Made by a program: the position numbers and the translations under genes. A stretch of 64,000 nucleotides of DNA from assembly GCA_019925095.2 (NCBI GenBank), contig CM034407.1, positions 3,433,210 through 3,497,209 of the forward strand. Reading direction: 5' to 3'. The notes under the pieces were generated by a model. It saw nothing but the letters and a program-made list of their open reading frames with translations, was not told the DNA's origin and did not search any database. The stretch comes from Dendrolimus kikuchii. Its lineage: Eukaryota > Arthropoda > Insecta > Lepidoptera > Lasiocampidae. Of this stretch, positions 10,694 through 21,144 are shown piece after piece (the first letter of the stretch is position 1; each line of letters begins with the position of its first letter).

Positions 10694-10762
10694 TGTAAGT
10701 AATGTATTGCGTCTGTTATTTTGGTGAGCAATAAAGTGTTAGTTATCTATCTTTTTATCTGA
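10694..10762 (+). mobile_element. LINE 3' tail
   Basis: GTCTGTTATTTTGGTGAGCAATAAAGTGTTA plus an (ATCT)n end, matching the right-hand tail at 4160-4195. Confidence 0.5.
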
Positions 10763-10794
10763 AAAGTAAGGTAGTGTGCTATGACGATCTGAAT

Positions 10795-11403
10795 CGACAA
10801 TGGCCTTGATATGGGTCTCATGGACGTCAACTACACGGTCATTATCGTCGAGCATTTTTCAAAGAGGAATCATCACAATGAAATCAGACAAACTAATATT
10901 TACATTTGCAATTTTTCAAGTCTTCATTCCCATATACGGCACATAACTCCTTACTTTTTGGAAACAATGCAATAAAATATGTCTGATTACTATTACAAAT
11001 GCGAAAGTCACTCTGTCTGTAATACTTTCACAAAAAAAAAACCACTGCACTGATTTTGCTGAAATTCGGTACCGACATATATGTATACAGTCTCGATGCC
11101 GACAATGGCCTTGATATGGGTCTCATCGACGTCAACTACACGGTCATTATCGTCGAGCATTTTTCAAAGAGGAATCATCACAATGAAATCAGACAAACTA
11201 ATATTTACATTTGCAATTTTTCAACGCTTCATTCCCATATACGGGACATAACTCCTTACTTTTTGGAAACAATGCAATAAAATATGTCTGATTACTATTA
11301 CAAATGCGAAAGTCACTCTGTCTGTAATCCTTTCACAAAAAAAAACCACTGCACTGATTTTGCTGAAATTCCTTACCGACATATATGTATACAGTCTCGA
11401 TGC
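10795..11403. repeat. Tandem duplication, 2 x 305 bp
   Basis: Two near-identical units begin CGACAATGGCCTTGATATGG at 10795 and 11100, and a third start is seen at 11404 before divergence. Each unit holds ATTACAAATGCGAAAGTCACT...CTGTCTGTAAT, a 5'-end-like motif of insect Helitrons. The open frame 11056-11280 lies within the repeat. Confidence 0.85.
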
Positions 11404-11487
11404 CGACAATGGACGTAGGATACCCTTTATGTCTGTAAATGGGATGAGTTATTTATTGGAACAGTCCGAATCTTCCGGAAACGATTT

Positions 11488-11808
11488 TTTTTATTCTTTT
11501 ATTGCGTGAGTTCAGCAGACAAGCAGACGGCCCACTTGATGGTAAGCGGTTACCATCGCCTATGGACATTTGCAACACCAGAAGTGCTGCAAATGCGCTG
11601 CTGCTCTCTTAAGAGAGACTGGAACCTAGTCACTAATGTCGGAATACAACTCAAGGTTGTTATGGCGGCATACTCTAGACCAGAGGTGGTAGCCACCCAG
11701 TCGGGCAAACACCCTACCACCTGGCTGTGGGTTGTTTTGTCGCCTATTACGACAGGCCGCCCGGCCGCAGGAAATTGTATTCTTTCTCCGTTCCTGCACG
11801 GATGAAAA
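11488..11808 (-). mobile_element. SINE-B, near full length (family description)
   Basis: Read on the minus strand from its 5' end: CATCCGTGCAGGAACGGAG, GGCCGGGCGGCCTGTCGTAA, a middle with GGTGGTAGGG-TTTGCCCGAC, TCCAGTCTC-CTTAAGAGAGC, TTGCAAATGTCCATAGGCGA, GGTAACCGCTT, and an end CTCACGCAATAAAAG. About 310 bp, non-coding, A-tailed. The string GGTTCCAGTCT in most copies resembles a pol III B box, but no clear A box is seen, so a LINE-tail origin is equally possible. Confidence 0.85.
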
Positions 11809-11906
11809 TATATAAATGAATATAGCGAAATTAAGTGCAATATAATTTATGTGAATGCTTGCCTCCTATGTAAACTAGGGTTTTTTACATAACACAAGTT
11901 TAACAA

Positions 11907-12204
11907 GTGCTCCGGTGGTTCGGGCATGTGGAAAGAATGCATGATGAAAGAATGACTAAACAGATATACAATGCAAAAGTGGATGGATGCAGAAGTCGTG
12001 GAAGGCCACGACACACCTTCCATGATCAAATTGATCGTGTACTAGCAGAAGGTGATGTCAGGAGCCTTAAGAACAGACGTGCTTGCATGACAAGAATTAT
12101 GAATGTCAAAGAGAAAAGTGAGGTGTGTAAGAATAAGCTTAAATGGCACTCTGTTGTACGTGCTTACCCCGCAAGGGAACTGGCGTGAAGTTATGTATGT
12201 ATGT
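11907..12204 (+). mobile_element. RTE-a, 298 bp 3' end
   Basis: Frame 11907-12188 reads MLRWFGHVERMHDERMTKQI, then SRGRPRHTFHDQIDRVLAEG, to PARELA and a stop, then (TATG)n. The target duplication ACAAGTTTAACAA (11894-11906, 12205-12217) is perfect, so the insertion is recent. Confidence 0.9.
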
Positions 12205-12467
12205 ACAAGTTTAACAAAATCTTACAGTTTTGTATAATTAATTTATAAAGCTGATATTACACGGATCAACTAAATTGAATCATTTTGTATGACAGGCACA
12301 GTTTACAGCTGTATTCAATAACATTGAACGATTGAAATGTTTATACGAACCACTTTGGTTGATTCATACAAATGAACTAACTAAATAAACTTGAGTGACT
12401 TCAAAATTTCTGTATTTGGGTTACATAAACATGACCACGTGTCTGAATTCATAATTTTCCCCCATCA

Positions 12468-12720
12468 ATGACTAAATACAGAATAAACGCATCTATACAT
12501 ACGTCTTGTTTTTACAATCACTCATTTGCCATCCAGGCTGTGCCTCTTTGGAATGATCTATCCATTCCTATAAGACACGCAAAATCCTTACAGTGTTTTA
12601 AGAATCAAGTTCAGAAGCACTATTTCTATATTGAAATGAAATTGAAATAGTAGTACAAATGGCGTCCCAAGGGAAACTCTGCTTCCAGCGCTAGGTCTCC
12701 TTAGAGGCTGTGTGGCGGCC
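12468..12720 (+). pseudogene. LINE-E C-terminal fragment
   Basis: The 60-codon frame 12468-12650 ends with FAIQAVPLWNDLSIPIRHAK and SLQCFKNQVQKH. The A-V-x-L-W-N-x-L-x-x-x-I-R-x-A-x-S-L-x-x-F-K pattern is the usual carboxy end of jockey/CR1-type LINE reverse transcriptases. The RT core is absent, so this is a 5'-truncated remnant. A related piece flanks the hAT-like MITE at 61.4-62.0 kb. Confidence 0.65.
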
Positions 12721-12848
12721 CACAGTAGGATTCGCTTCGGTCATATAATTCTCATCATTGCTGATAGTACATTAATGCTATGTCTTTGTGTAGTAAAAAT
12801 TTATATGTATAAATAAAATCACATTTTGTATGATAATTCCTAATACTG

Positions 12849-12849
<1 letters not shown>

Positions 12850-12920
<71 letters not shown>
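12850..12920. repeat. (TA)n microsatellite
   Basis: About 70 bp of TA. Open frames across it are artefacts. Confidence 0.95.
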
Positions 12921-12922
<2 letters not shown>

Positions 12923-13240
12923 TTATCCGTACAGGAACAGAGAAAGAATACAATGTACTGCGCCCGGGCAGCCTGTCGTAAGAGACGACAAAACAAACCA
13001 CAGCCAGGTACGCGGTAGGGCATTTGCCCGACTGGATGGCTACCACCCCTGGTCTAGAGTATGTCGCCATAACAACCTTGAGTTGTGTTCCGGCATTAAT
13101 GACCAGGTTCCAGTCTCCCTTAAGAGAGCAGCAGCGCATTTGTAGCAACTTTGCTGTTGGAAATGTCCATAGGCGCTGGTAACCGCTTTTCATCAAGTGG
13201 GCGTCTGCCTGTCAGCTGAACTCATGCAATGAAAAAAAAA
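12921..13240 (+). mobile_element. SINE-B, full length
   Basis: Starts TCATTATCCGTACAGGAAC and ends ACTCATGCAATGAAAAAAAAA. It lies between the (TA)n tract and LINE-R. Confidence 0.88.
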
Positions 13241-13243
13241 GTC

Positions 13244-13642
13244 CAACGAGGAGTGACGATGGCAGCTGGAGAGTCCGAAAGGTCCGGTCAGTCGCCCCAA
13301 GTACCGGTGGAGGCTGACCTGTGTGAGCTTCAAGCCCTTAACCCTTCAGCTCACTATTAGCACATATGTGTCCGCGATGACAGTGCAGATCGCGTTTGTG
13401 CACGTGATCGTTTTTGTATTGTTGTCTCACTCTGTTTATATAGGATTTGTATGAAATGGGTATATTTTCTTGGTATATTACGAGATGGTGATAGTGTTAG
13501 TCTTGCGGCGTTTAGAAGAGCTGAAGGGTTAACTGGTAAGAAATCGCACAGGACAGAAATAGCTGGTGTGTTCTCGTATCGGAGGCCAAGATACATTTTG
13601 GATCACTGAGCCAACGGAGTTAGTTAGTTAGTTTTATTATAT
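13244..13642 (+). pseudogene. LINE-R C-terminus, internally deleted and split by a MITE
   Basis: Its two ends match the copy at 35453-35812: GGATGGCAGCTGGA-GGTCCGAA in the form GATGGCAGCTGGAGAGTCCG at the start, and AAGAAATCGCACAGGACAGA to CTGAGCCAACGGAGT at the end, followed by a (TTAG)n tail. The middle coding part is missing and a 187 bp piggyBac-like MITE interrupts the rest. Not functional. Confidence 0.75.
13342..13528. mobile_element. piggyBac-like MITE, 187 bp
   Basis: Ends are CCCTTCAGCTC and GAGCTGAAGGG, perfect inverted repeats, directly flanked by TTAA (13338-13341 and 13529-13532). CCC-start TIRs with a TTAA duplication are the hallmark of piggyBac. The related LINE-R copy near 35.70 kb shows the sequence without the insert (GAGCCAGTAATTGGCAAG). 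Too short to encode a transposase. Confidence 0.85.
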
Positions 13643-14496
13643 TTTAAAGTTTTTATAAACTAATTTAATAAATTATTAAGTATTAGAATTTAAACATTTG
13701 TTTTGAAGTTTAGTAAATTAACTTTTTGCATTTCTATTAAAATACTCGTGCTATAATGAATTTCAAAAATTTATTACACCTAAAAGCTTTTAATAAGTAG
13801 TTGTAGAAGTTTAATAATCGCTACTTTTATTAATATCGAGTTCGTAAATAAAGTTTTTATTAAATTTGAAAATAATAGCACCTGTCTTAAGGCACCGCAG
13901 TTATTAAGGGCTAGATTCTTAAGGTATGAAATGTCTAGATAATCTCTTTCTTTTTTTATTTATTTTCAACGAGAACATTAAATTATAAACTAGTACAAAT
14001 AATTAAATTTAACTTACATTTTATTATACCTATATTCAGCGCTTTTTTGTGGGGGCACGCGGAGGCATGCAGTACCCTTAAAGGAAATTTCGAAAATACC
14101 GAAAAATTGTCATAAAAACTGAAAAATGAAAACAAATCAATTTTGGTAACCTTTATAAAAAGAATAGAACTTTTAATAGGTTTTTTGGATTGGAGCTACA
14201 AACAAAAAATTATAGGCTTACAACTTTCGAGAATTAGCGTGCCCCGAAAAAAGAAGCGACAAAAAAGGCCTACCTATTGAAGGGGGCGACCCGTATAGGG
14301 TGGAAGAGCGAGATGGAATGCTCCTCCGTCTCAAAGGTAGATCTTCCAGGGAGGCTAATGTTGTTCCTCGCAGGCCTAGGCCCGTCTGTTATAGTTGAAA
14401 TTTTGTATATATTCTTTGTATGTTTCGGGAAACGTTTGTGACATCAATTATTGCACAGCGCCATCTATTGGCTTATAAGTGTTTCACTACAATACA
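13643..14496. other. Unassigned; small GC-richer patch
   Basis: No supported gene. 14270-14400 is less AT-rich but has only a short open frame. 14458-14475 has GCGCCATCTATTGG, a motif common in insect repeats. Confidence 0.35.
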
Positions 14497-14870
14497 ATAA
14501 TAATAAATGAAACTGACAAATTAACGAAATACCTTGACCTCGAGATTACGGCCATGTGGCATATGGAGTCAACGATCATCGTACCGATAGTGGTGTCTGT
14601 TAACGGTCTAATAGCGAAGAGCCTCGACCGACACCTAGAGAGGCTCTCGCTTGGTAAATGGGTGAAGGGCCAGATGCAGAAGGCGGTTCTCCTGAGCACG
14701 GCACGCATTGTGAGGAAGTTCCTGTCTCTGGAGCCTTAACCACCGGTAGCTTGGACCCTAGGCCCCGCTGCCGACGGACGTCATCTTTTTATATTTTTTT
14801 TAATATGTGTTTATTTTTTATATATATATGTATTAAAAAAACATAAAAAAGAATATAAATAAATATATAT
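14497..14870 (+). pseudogene. LINE-F C-terminus, copy 1
   Basis: The frame ending at 14739 reads DKLTKYLDLEITAMWHMEST, IIVPIVVSVNGLIAKSLDRH, LERLSLGKWVKGQMQKAVLL and ends RIVRKFLSLEP. This is the conserved carboxy tail of a LINE polyprotein family, whose preceding KPDIV...D block (endonuclease-like, PD...D) is lost here. A 3' UTR of about 130 bp follows, ending in A/T repeats. Confidence 0.65.
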
Positions 14871-14890
14871 GAAATAATAATAAATAAAAT

Positions 14891-15421
14891 AAGCCTGATA
14901 TCGTGATAATAGATCGATCTGCACGACGAGCAATACTCGTTGACATCAGTATCCCGCATGACGATAACCTCGTGAAGAAAGAAAAAGAAAAACTAAGTAA
15001 ATACTTAGATCTTGTTCACGAGGTTACGGCTATGTGGCGTCTGGAGTCAACGAGCATTGTGCCGATAGTTGTCACCGTCAATGGTCTTATAGCGAAAAGC
15101 CTCGACCGTCATCTAGAGAGGCTTTCGCTGGGAAGCTGGGTGAAGGGCCAGATACAGAAGGCAGCACTCTTGGACACGGCACGAATTGTGAGGACGGTTC
15201 CTGTCTCTGGAGCCATAACCATCGGTAGTTTGGGCCCCAGGCCCCGCTGGCGATGAGATGCAAGATTTTATATTTTTTTATTGAATATGTATTTTATTTT
15301 TGATACATTTTTATAAAAGAATAATGTTATCTATTTCTTTTATAAAAAAATATCTTTATATGTATATTTAAAAAAATGTAAAATTTTTGAGAATGAATAA
15401 ATACATAAATAATAATAATAA
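14891..15421 (+). pseudogene. LINE-F C-terminus, copy 2
   Basis: The frame from about 14891 begins KPDIVIIDRSARRAILVDIS, IPHDDNLVKKEKEKLSKYLD, and continues through VTAMWRLESTSIVPIVVTVN and GLIAKSLDRHLERLSLGSW to a stop at 15256 (117 residues from the ATG at 14903). The P-D-x-V-x-x-x-D...D pattern looks like a restriction-like endonuclease core, as in R2/R4-type LINEs; that assignment is inference. The 3' UTR runs to a (TAA)n tract at about 15409-15421. The RT is missing. Confidence 0.68.
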
Positions 15422-16056
15422 CCCGCAGGGGGGCTTTGTGGCGGAGCCTTAGGTGAGTAGCGACACCTCGTACCTGACTCCGGGGGCCAAGACAAGGCCC
15501 CCACCTCCATGCTTGCCTTAGCCAGCCGGCACGGAGTGGAAATTGCTAGAGCTAAGACTCAAGCTCCAGGGGTGGAAGTGATAAATAGCATCACGTCAGA
15601 AGTAGCTTCGGTGAACCTGCAGCCCACCTCTCTACACCCCTTAGCCACTCACACCTATGTTTCCCCTGTCTTTATGTCATTTTTTGGGGCCCATGCAGGG
15701 AGTGGCGAGTCACCGTCTGCCCATTTTTCCATGTTCCCTGAACATTGCGACGGGCAGACGCCATAGTCCCCATATTCCCAGACCCCTAGTACCACTAGCA
15801 ATTCACCCCAATAGCCCGGTACTTTTTGTCCTCATTTCCCACAATAGTCCTACACTGGCCGGGGCTTGTCCTTGGGTGCACTATATGGTGTAGACAGGGA
15901 TAATCGCCGGTCAATGTCACGCCACATTTACATTAAATTTGTCAAAGGGCCTCTACGTGTTGGCCTTCCCATGGCCACACGCAAGCTCCCCAAAAGTCTG
16001 GGCCATTTTTATGGCCCGTGGTCTTGAAAGACATACAGTAATAACAATAATAATAA
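15422..16056 (+). repeat. Repeat G, copy 1 (~630 bp)
   Basis: Begins GGGGGGCTTTGTGGCGGAGC just after (TAA)n and ends at AAAGACATACAGTAATAACA with a TAA-rich tail. It has CCTTAGGTGAGTAGCGACAC and CTGGCCGGGGCTTGTCCTTG. A second copy lies at 57251-57883 and a 40 bp scrap at 55361. Open frames inside are not conserved as proteins (frames shift between copies). GC content is well above the surroundings. Both ends of both copies lie in TAA repeats, which suggests a TAA-targeting element. Confidence 0.7.
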
Positions 16057-16207
16057 AAATTCTTGTAGATAGACGAAAAAGAAATTGCCCCTCATAATAA
16101 CATACCGTCAACATAAATTTTCCTCACCACACGCTGCATTCACTTGGTTTAGGCCCGTGGATGTGGTTCAAACTAGCCAAAGTGCTAAGAAAAGATTACC
16201 TTTCCGA

Positions 16208-16452
16208 AAAATAATAATAATAATCGGCAGACATACACACACATTGTATATCCACAAATTAAGCAAGTTACGCTTGTGTTGTGGGCAATATAAACGGACT
16301 ACTCTGGCGCCGATCCCAGACACTCAGACCATAGTAAATAACGGAGAAAATACGTTTCCGAAATTTACTATACCAGGAATCGAACCCGGAGCCTCTGCGT
16401 TGCAGTGAGGCAGGCCGGCAAAGGCTTAGCCCGCTCAACCACAGAGGCCGTC
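16208..16452 (-). mobile_element. SINE-D copy 2
   Basis: The minus strand repeats the tRNA-like head (GACGGCCTCTGTGGTTGAGC, B box GGGTTCGATTCC), the AAATAACGGAG region and the (TTA)n tail of the copy at 5379. Confidence 0.85.
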
Positions 16453-16797
16453 CAATTCAATACAATCCTATATATAATACAATGTAAGTTATATAGTCAA
16501 AGGTTCCCAGAACATAAACACACATTCCATTAATTAATTATAACTCTATTAATCATACAAAAACACAACAAATAAACAGCCCAATACACACATAATTTAT
16601 CATACGTGTTTCCCATCAGGATAGGTAGATTATGGATCACCACTTGCAACGATCCTGACAAACAACTTTCGCTTCATTTACTTTAATTAACCTCTTCATA
16701 AATGCACGTTTATTTGAGACTAATAACTTCAGCTATGCGCCAGTGAAATTCCGTCAAAATTCAGACGTTTCAGAGATTAGCCGGAACATCCAGGCAG

Positions 16798-16958
16798 TTG
16801 TGTTCCGGCCTCAAAGGCCAGGTTTCAGTCCCCCTTAAAAGAGCAGCAGCAGCGCATTTATAGCAGTTTTGGTGTTAAGAATGTCCATAGGCGACAATAA
16901 CCGCTCTCCTTCAGTTGGGTCCCCTGCCTGTCTGCTAAACTCTGTAATAAAAAGAAAA
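16798..16958 (+). mobile_element. SINE-B 3' half, diverged
   Basis: Starts at TTGTGTTCCGG and ends CTCTGTAATAAAAAG. More diverged than its neighbour copy. Confidence 0.7.
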
Positions 16959-16975
16959 CAGACAGGCAATCCAGG

Positions 16976-17232
16976 TTACCCGTGCAGGAACGGAGAAAGA
17001 ATACAATTTCCTGCGGCCAGGCGGCCTGTCGTAAGAGGCGATTTAACAACCCACAGCCAGGTGGTAGGGCATTTGTCCGACTGGATGGCGACCACCCCTG
17101 GTCTAAAGTATGTCGCCATAACAACCTTGAGTTGTGTTCCGGCATTAGTGACCAGATTCCAGTTTCCCTTAAGAGAGCAGCAGCACATTTGCAGCAACTT
17201 TGGTGTTGCCAATGTCCATAGGCGATGGTAAC
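16976..17232 (+). mobile_element. SINE-B, 3'-truncated
   Basis: Has an intact 5' end (ACCCGTGCAGGAACGGAG) but breaks off at GGCGATGGTAACC before the A tail. Sits about 20 bp after another SINE-B. Confidence 0.85.
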
Positions 17233-17750
17233 CAATTATTGTATTTTATACTTTATTTTTATTTCCCTGTCATCTGTGGAGGTTTATAATTAGCTGTTCT
17301 TTAGCTATCTCTGTAACGCTAGTTTGTAAAACTTTAGTTTGTAAGACCACAGCTGTTAACCCCCCAAATAGAATAACACGAATAACACTTGTCATCGTTG
17401 GGTCCCAGGGTGCGAAGGCGGGGCTTAGGTTCTTGACGTTTTAAGTCCATTCTCCAAATTTTCAGGACAAGCAATGGGTTCGCGGAGGTCGCTAGTATTG
17501 GATATTTCATGCGTTAGTTACACAGACGAACCGGTAAGCCTAATGTTTACCAGTCCATCACAGCTTTTGCTTGCGCAGCTCTCAAACTACTGCACCGAGA
17601 GGTTTCAAAATATTTACGATACGATGAAAATCAATGGATAAAGTTAAAATTAGTTATCGTAATAAGTTAATATGTCATGATCGCTTTTATTCATAACGCA
17701 CAAGGTTTATTGGCTCATTAAAAAAGTGTATTTATCATATCATAATCGCA
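17233..17750. other. Unassigned stretch
   Basis: No gene or known repeat recognised. 17395-17620 is less AT-rich. Confidence 0.35.
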
Positions 17751-17978
17751 TGATACTAATATTATAAAGAGGTAAAGTTTGTGAGTTTGTGACGTTGTAG
17801 GGGGTAATCTCTGGATCTACTAAACCGATTTAAAAAAAATCTTTTACTGTTAGAAAGCTACGTTAACAGGGAGTGTCATAGGCTATATAACATGACGTTA
17901 TATACCACGGGGGCGGGACAGAGCGCGGGTGAAAACGCGCCGGGTCGCTGGTATGATATATAATAATATGATATAATT
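17751..17978 (+). mobile_element. Helitron-like short element
   Basis: Starts with TACTAATATTATAAAGAGG, then TTTGTGAGTTTGTGACG and AATCTCTGGATCTACTAAACCG, the typical start of short moth Helitrons. The 3' CTAG end is not clear. Confidence 0.5.
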
Positions 17979-18489
17979 AGGACATGCTCGCGACTTCGTC
18001 CACGCTTGACTTGAAATTCTCGCGGGATTCCTGGGATAAAAAGTAACGCAAATTTTAAGTCAAAATATTTGCGATGCAATTTTTTTTACCATCTTGTCTA
18101 TTTGTCGGTTTGGCTATTTGTTCAGGGTTTACGTAAATGCTGCTTAGCCGATTTCGATGTGCTTTTCGCTGATGGACAGCTAATTCTTACACTTAAACTG
18201 CCCTACTTTTTATTCGGGGAATCCCGCGGGTTTTTTTCTGGGAATGATTTAAAATTATCAAATAAAAAAAACAATCGAAATATGTGATAATTTTTATCCT
18301 GGAAATCTCGCGGGAATTTTCCCGGGAGCGGTTTGAGTGTTATTCAGAGACATAAAATATAGCTTATTCCGACACAGTTTCCACTAAAACCATAGATTAC
18401 ATTATTTTTTTAAATGCTGCGATGCTTTGTGTTCCAGGAATCCCGCGGGAATTTCAAGTCAAGCGTGGACAAAGTCACGGGCATATCCT
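17979..18489. mobile_element. 511 bp element with long inverted ends
   Basis: The left arm (AGGACATGCTCGCGACTTCG, then CCACGCTTGACTTGAAATTC and GCGGGATTCCTGG) is mirrored at the right (CCAGGAATCCCGCGGGAATT, CAAGTCAAGCGTGGAC, GCATATCCT): about 60 bp imperfect inverted repeats. Internal sequence also has CGCGGGATT blocks both ways. Either a TIR element or two copies of one repeat joined head to head. Confidence 0.55.
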
Positions 18490-18496
18490 AGTTATA

Positions 18497-18900
18497 CAAG
18501 TCGCTAGTTTGTCGGTTCTATAGGATATATTTCGGGGAGTGTTCGACGGAATTACATGAATTGGTTCCGTGCTTACCATTTTACCAGCGGCCAAGCAGAC
18601 GGACGCGCTCACGGCTCCGATATATGGTGGAAAGCCCACAAAGCGGACGAAACGCTATGCTTCCTGTTGTGGAATAAACGTCTCACTTCAGTGTGCTAAT
18701 AACCAGCTTTTACTTCTTCGCTCTCGAATGTAACACTTCCACTTTTATCATATGTACCGCTGAAGAGGAAATCTTTACCGTCGTCTGTTTTTCCTGGAGA
18801 ATACAATCTAAATGTGTTCAAGTCTCGCGTGAACTCTTCTAGGTAAGCGTGCTCCACGTTAGACTGCATTTCCACCTGACATCAGGCGCAATGTCAGTCA
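18497..18900 (+). pseudogene. LINE-J C-terminus, copy 2
   Basis: Has ELHELVPCLPFYQRPSRRTR in frame near 18553, RYMVESPQSGRNAM, then an ~85 bp interruption (about 18670-18755) and TAEEEIFTVVCFSWRIQSK, ending VFKSRVNSSR with the 3' UTR GCGTGCTCCACGTTAGAC. Broken by frameshifts. Confidence 0.65.
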
Positions 18901-18949
18901 AACGCGAAACTATTCATTATAAAAAAATATTCATTTAAAAAATAAATAT

Positions 18950-19448
18950 TGTTACGAGTTGCAGGACTCGAATTAAAATGCCGTTAGAATTACTATAGAG
19001 TTTATTAGAACTATACAAACACGTATAACACAGGTACAAATATAACCGAACACAACAAGTCCAAACGTAATGCAGAAGGTCCTAATTCAATAAAACGCGC
19101 AAAGTCCGTCACTATTAGATTCCCGATTGTAGTACACACGTCTCGCTTTGATCGTGGTTCTCGCTCGACTGCCCCCTCCCTGAACCAGGTCATCGCTTTA
19201 TACAGCACAAATGGGCCCGCCCGTCAACGTGATAGAATTTCCTAGAATCAGCTTGTAACACCTGGCTAATGATGCTAATGAGCGAGTACAATACGACAAT
19301 GGGCTGTTCTCTAGAAACATAATAAATAAGTGTACAAAAGAAGACGATTATAAAGGGATTACAATTAGTTCAAATGTCGACAGTTAATAAATGTGCTTCT
19401 ACAAATCTGTACGCGGAATTTGTCTTTGTCGGCGCCGAGATTGTAACA
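18950..19448 (-). mobile_element. LTR-T solo LTR
   Basis: 499 bp, TGTTACGAGTTG to GATTGTAACA. The minus strand has TATAAAGCGATGACC, then GGGGCAGTCGAGC as initiator. Flanks are ATAT and ATAA; in addition an ATATTCATTTAAAAAATAAA block of about 23 bp lies on both sides (18927-18949, 19452-19475). Confidence 0.72.
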
Positions 19449-19795
19449 ATAATATTCATTTAAAAAAATAAATATGAACAAATCACAGTCAAATAAAAAT
19501 CCACCAAGCCCAGTGAAGCCTTCCTAAGCCAGGTGTATAGGGCATAAAATAAACGCCTAGCTCTAAAGTGACGTCGACATGACAATAAATCTGTGTTAAC
19601 ACAGCCGTACTATATTTTCATTACATTTTTTGACACTAGACATTTTGTTTTATGACCATTTTCGGCGTATTAACTGCGGCGTTAAGGTCATGATATCTAA
19701 TAAAGTCTATGACGTATATGTTACAGTTTATTAGGTGTGATCTATGTTAGATATTTAATTAAATTTATATGAAAGAAAAAGCTATATTGATAGAG
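19449..19795. other. Unassigned AT-rich stretch
   Basis: Apart from the duplicated flank of the LTR, nothing recognised. Confidence 0.35.
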
Positions 19796-20094
19796 AGAAT
19801 ACAATTTCCTGCGGCCGGGCGGCCTGTCGTAAGAGGCGACAAAACAACCCACAGCCAGGTGGTAGGGTATTTTCCCGACTGGATGGCGACCACCCCTGGT
19901 CTAGAGTATGCCGCCATAACAACCTTGTGTTGTGTTCCGGCATTAGTGACCAGGTTCCAGTCTCCCTTAAAAGAGCAGCAGCGCATTTGTAGCACCTTTT
20001 CTGTTGCAAATGTCCATAGGCGATGGTCACCGCTTTCCATAAAGTGGGCCGTCTGCCTGTCTGCTGAACTCCTACAATAAAAAAAAAAAAGAGA
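19796..20094 (+). mobile_element. SINE-B, nearly full length
   Basis: Lacks the first ~20 bp (starts AGAATACAATTTCCTGCGG) and ends CTCCTACAATAAAAAAAAAAA. Confidence 0.88.
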
Positions 20095-20331
20095 GTTTGT
20101 TGCGTCGTTTCTTCTATAAGAAGTTACCTAGGTGGAGTTCAGTACCTCGTTTGCGTGTTCCTATATTTCAGAAGATATAATAAGACCGCGGGCGCGATGC
20201 GATGGCCGGGAGTATGCAAAGGGATGTGGGAGATGAAGCAAAGGAAGGTCAATTTACAACCTCGGCCCTCGGGAGACTCTTCGAGAATGCTTTAAGGAAA
20301 TCGCCTGCCAATATATTTTTAATAGCTTCTG

Positions 20332-20555
20332 CTCTCGGCTTCGTCTGCGTGGAATAATTTAAAAAATAACCCCGATTTTGAAACATTCTTCATTGGTGCT
20401 CCGCTCCTATTGGTCTTATCGTGATGATATATAATTTATAGCCTTCCTCAATAAATGCGCTATCTAACACTGAAAGAATTTTTCAAATCAGACCAGTAGT
20501 TCTTGAGATTAGCGCGTTCAAACAAACAAACTCTTCAGCTTTATATATTAGTATA
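20332..20555 (-). mobile_element. Helitron-like element (Hel-1 type)
   Basis: The minus strand starts TATACTAATATATAAAGCTG, AAGAGTTTGTTTGTTTGAAC, then ACTACTGGTCTGATTTG and ends GCAGACGAAGCCGAGAGC. Related copies lie at 21969, 33031 and 48931. In intact relatives the end is a CGCG...CGCG hairpin followed by CTAG. Confidence 0.65.
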
Positions 20556-21106
20556 CATACATACATACATAACTTCACGCCAGTTCCCTTGCGGGGTAGG
20601 CACGAACAACAGAGCGCCATTTAAGCCCATTCTTACACACCTCACTTGCTTCTTTGACATTCATAGCTCTTGTCATGCACACTCGTCTGTTCTTAAGGCT
20701 CCTGACATCACCCTCCGCTAGTACACGATCAATTTGATCATGGAAGGTGTGTCGTGGCCTTCCACGACTTCTGCATCCATCCACTTTTGCATTGTATATC
20801 TGTTTAGTCATTCTTTCATCATGCATTCTTTCCACAGGCCCGAACCACCGGAGCATTCCTTTCCTTACCTTCACCCCGACACTCTCTTTCAGACCAACTC
20901 TCTTTCTTACTTCGGTATCACGAACGCGGTCCGCGAGCGTCACTCCGCAGATTTTGCGCAGTGCTCGGATCTCAACCGCGTTTACTCTACTTTCATGCTC
21001 TCTCTTCCGTACCCAACTCTCGCTTCCATACGTGAGCGTAGGTACCAGCACCGCGTTGTGTATGGCGAGCTGGGCCTTCTTGCTGAGGTTCTTAGCGCCT
21101 AGAAGT
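20556..21106 (-). mobile_element. RTE-a, longest copy (551 bp)
   Basis: The minus frame 21051-20575 encodes 158 residues: MLVPTLTYGSESWVRKREHE, ICGVTLADRVRDTEVRKRV, MLRWFGPVERMHDERMTKQ and SRGRPRHTFHDQIDR, ending PARELA. L-T-Y-G-S-E-S-W followed by LRWFGxVERM is the post-RT region of RTE-type LINEs. The stop is followed after a few bases by the tetranucleotide tail, as RTE 3' UTRs are tiny. The target duplication TATTAGTATA lies at 20546-20555 and 21107-21116. The RT catalytic part is not present in any copy here. Confidence 0.88.
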
Positions 21107-21144
21107 TATTAGTATAAGATAATATAATTTATATTCGTAATAAT

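Noticed and set aside
11550..11840. Conserved ~70-100 codon frames in SINE-B on either strand
   Set aside because: They recur only because the SINE recurs; different copies favour different frames and strands, with no protein-like conservation.
15509..15893. 85-93 codon proteins in repeat G
   Set aside because: Frames shift between the two copies and no domain is seen; likely chance in a GC-rich repeat.
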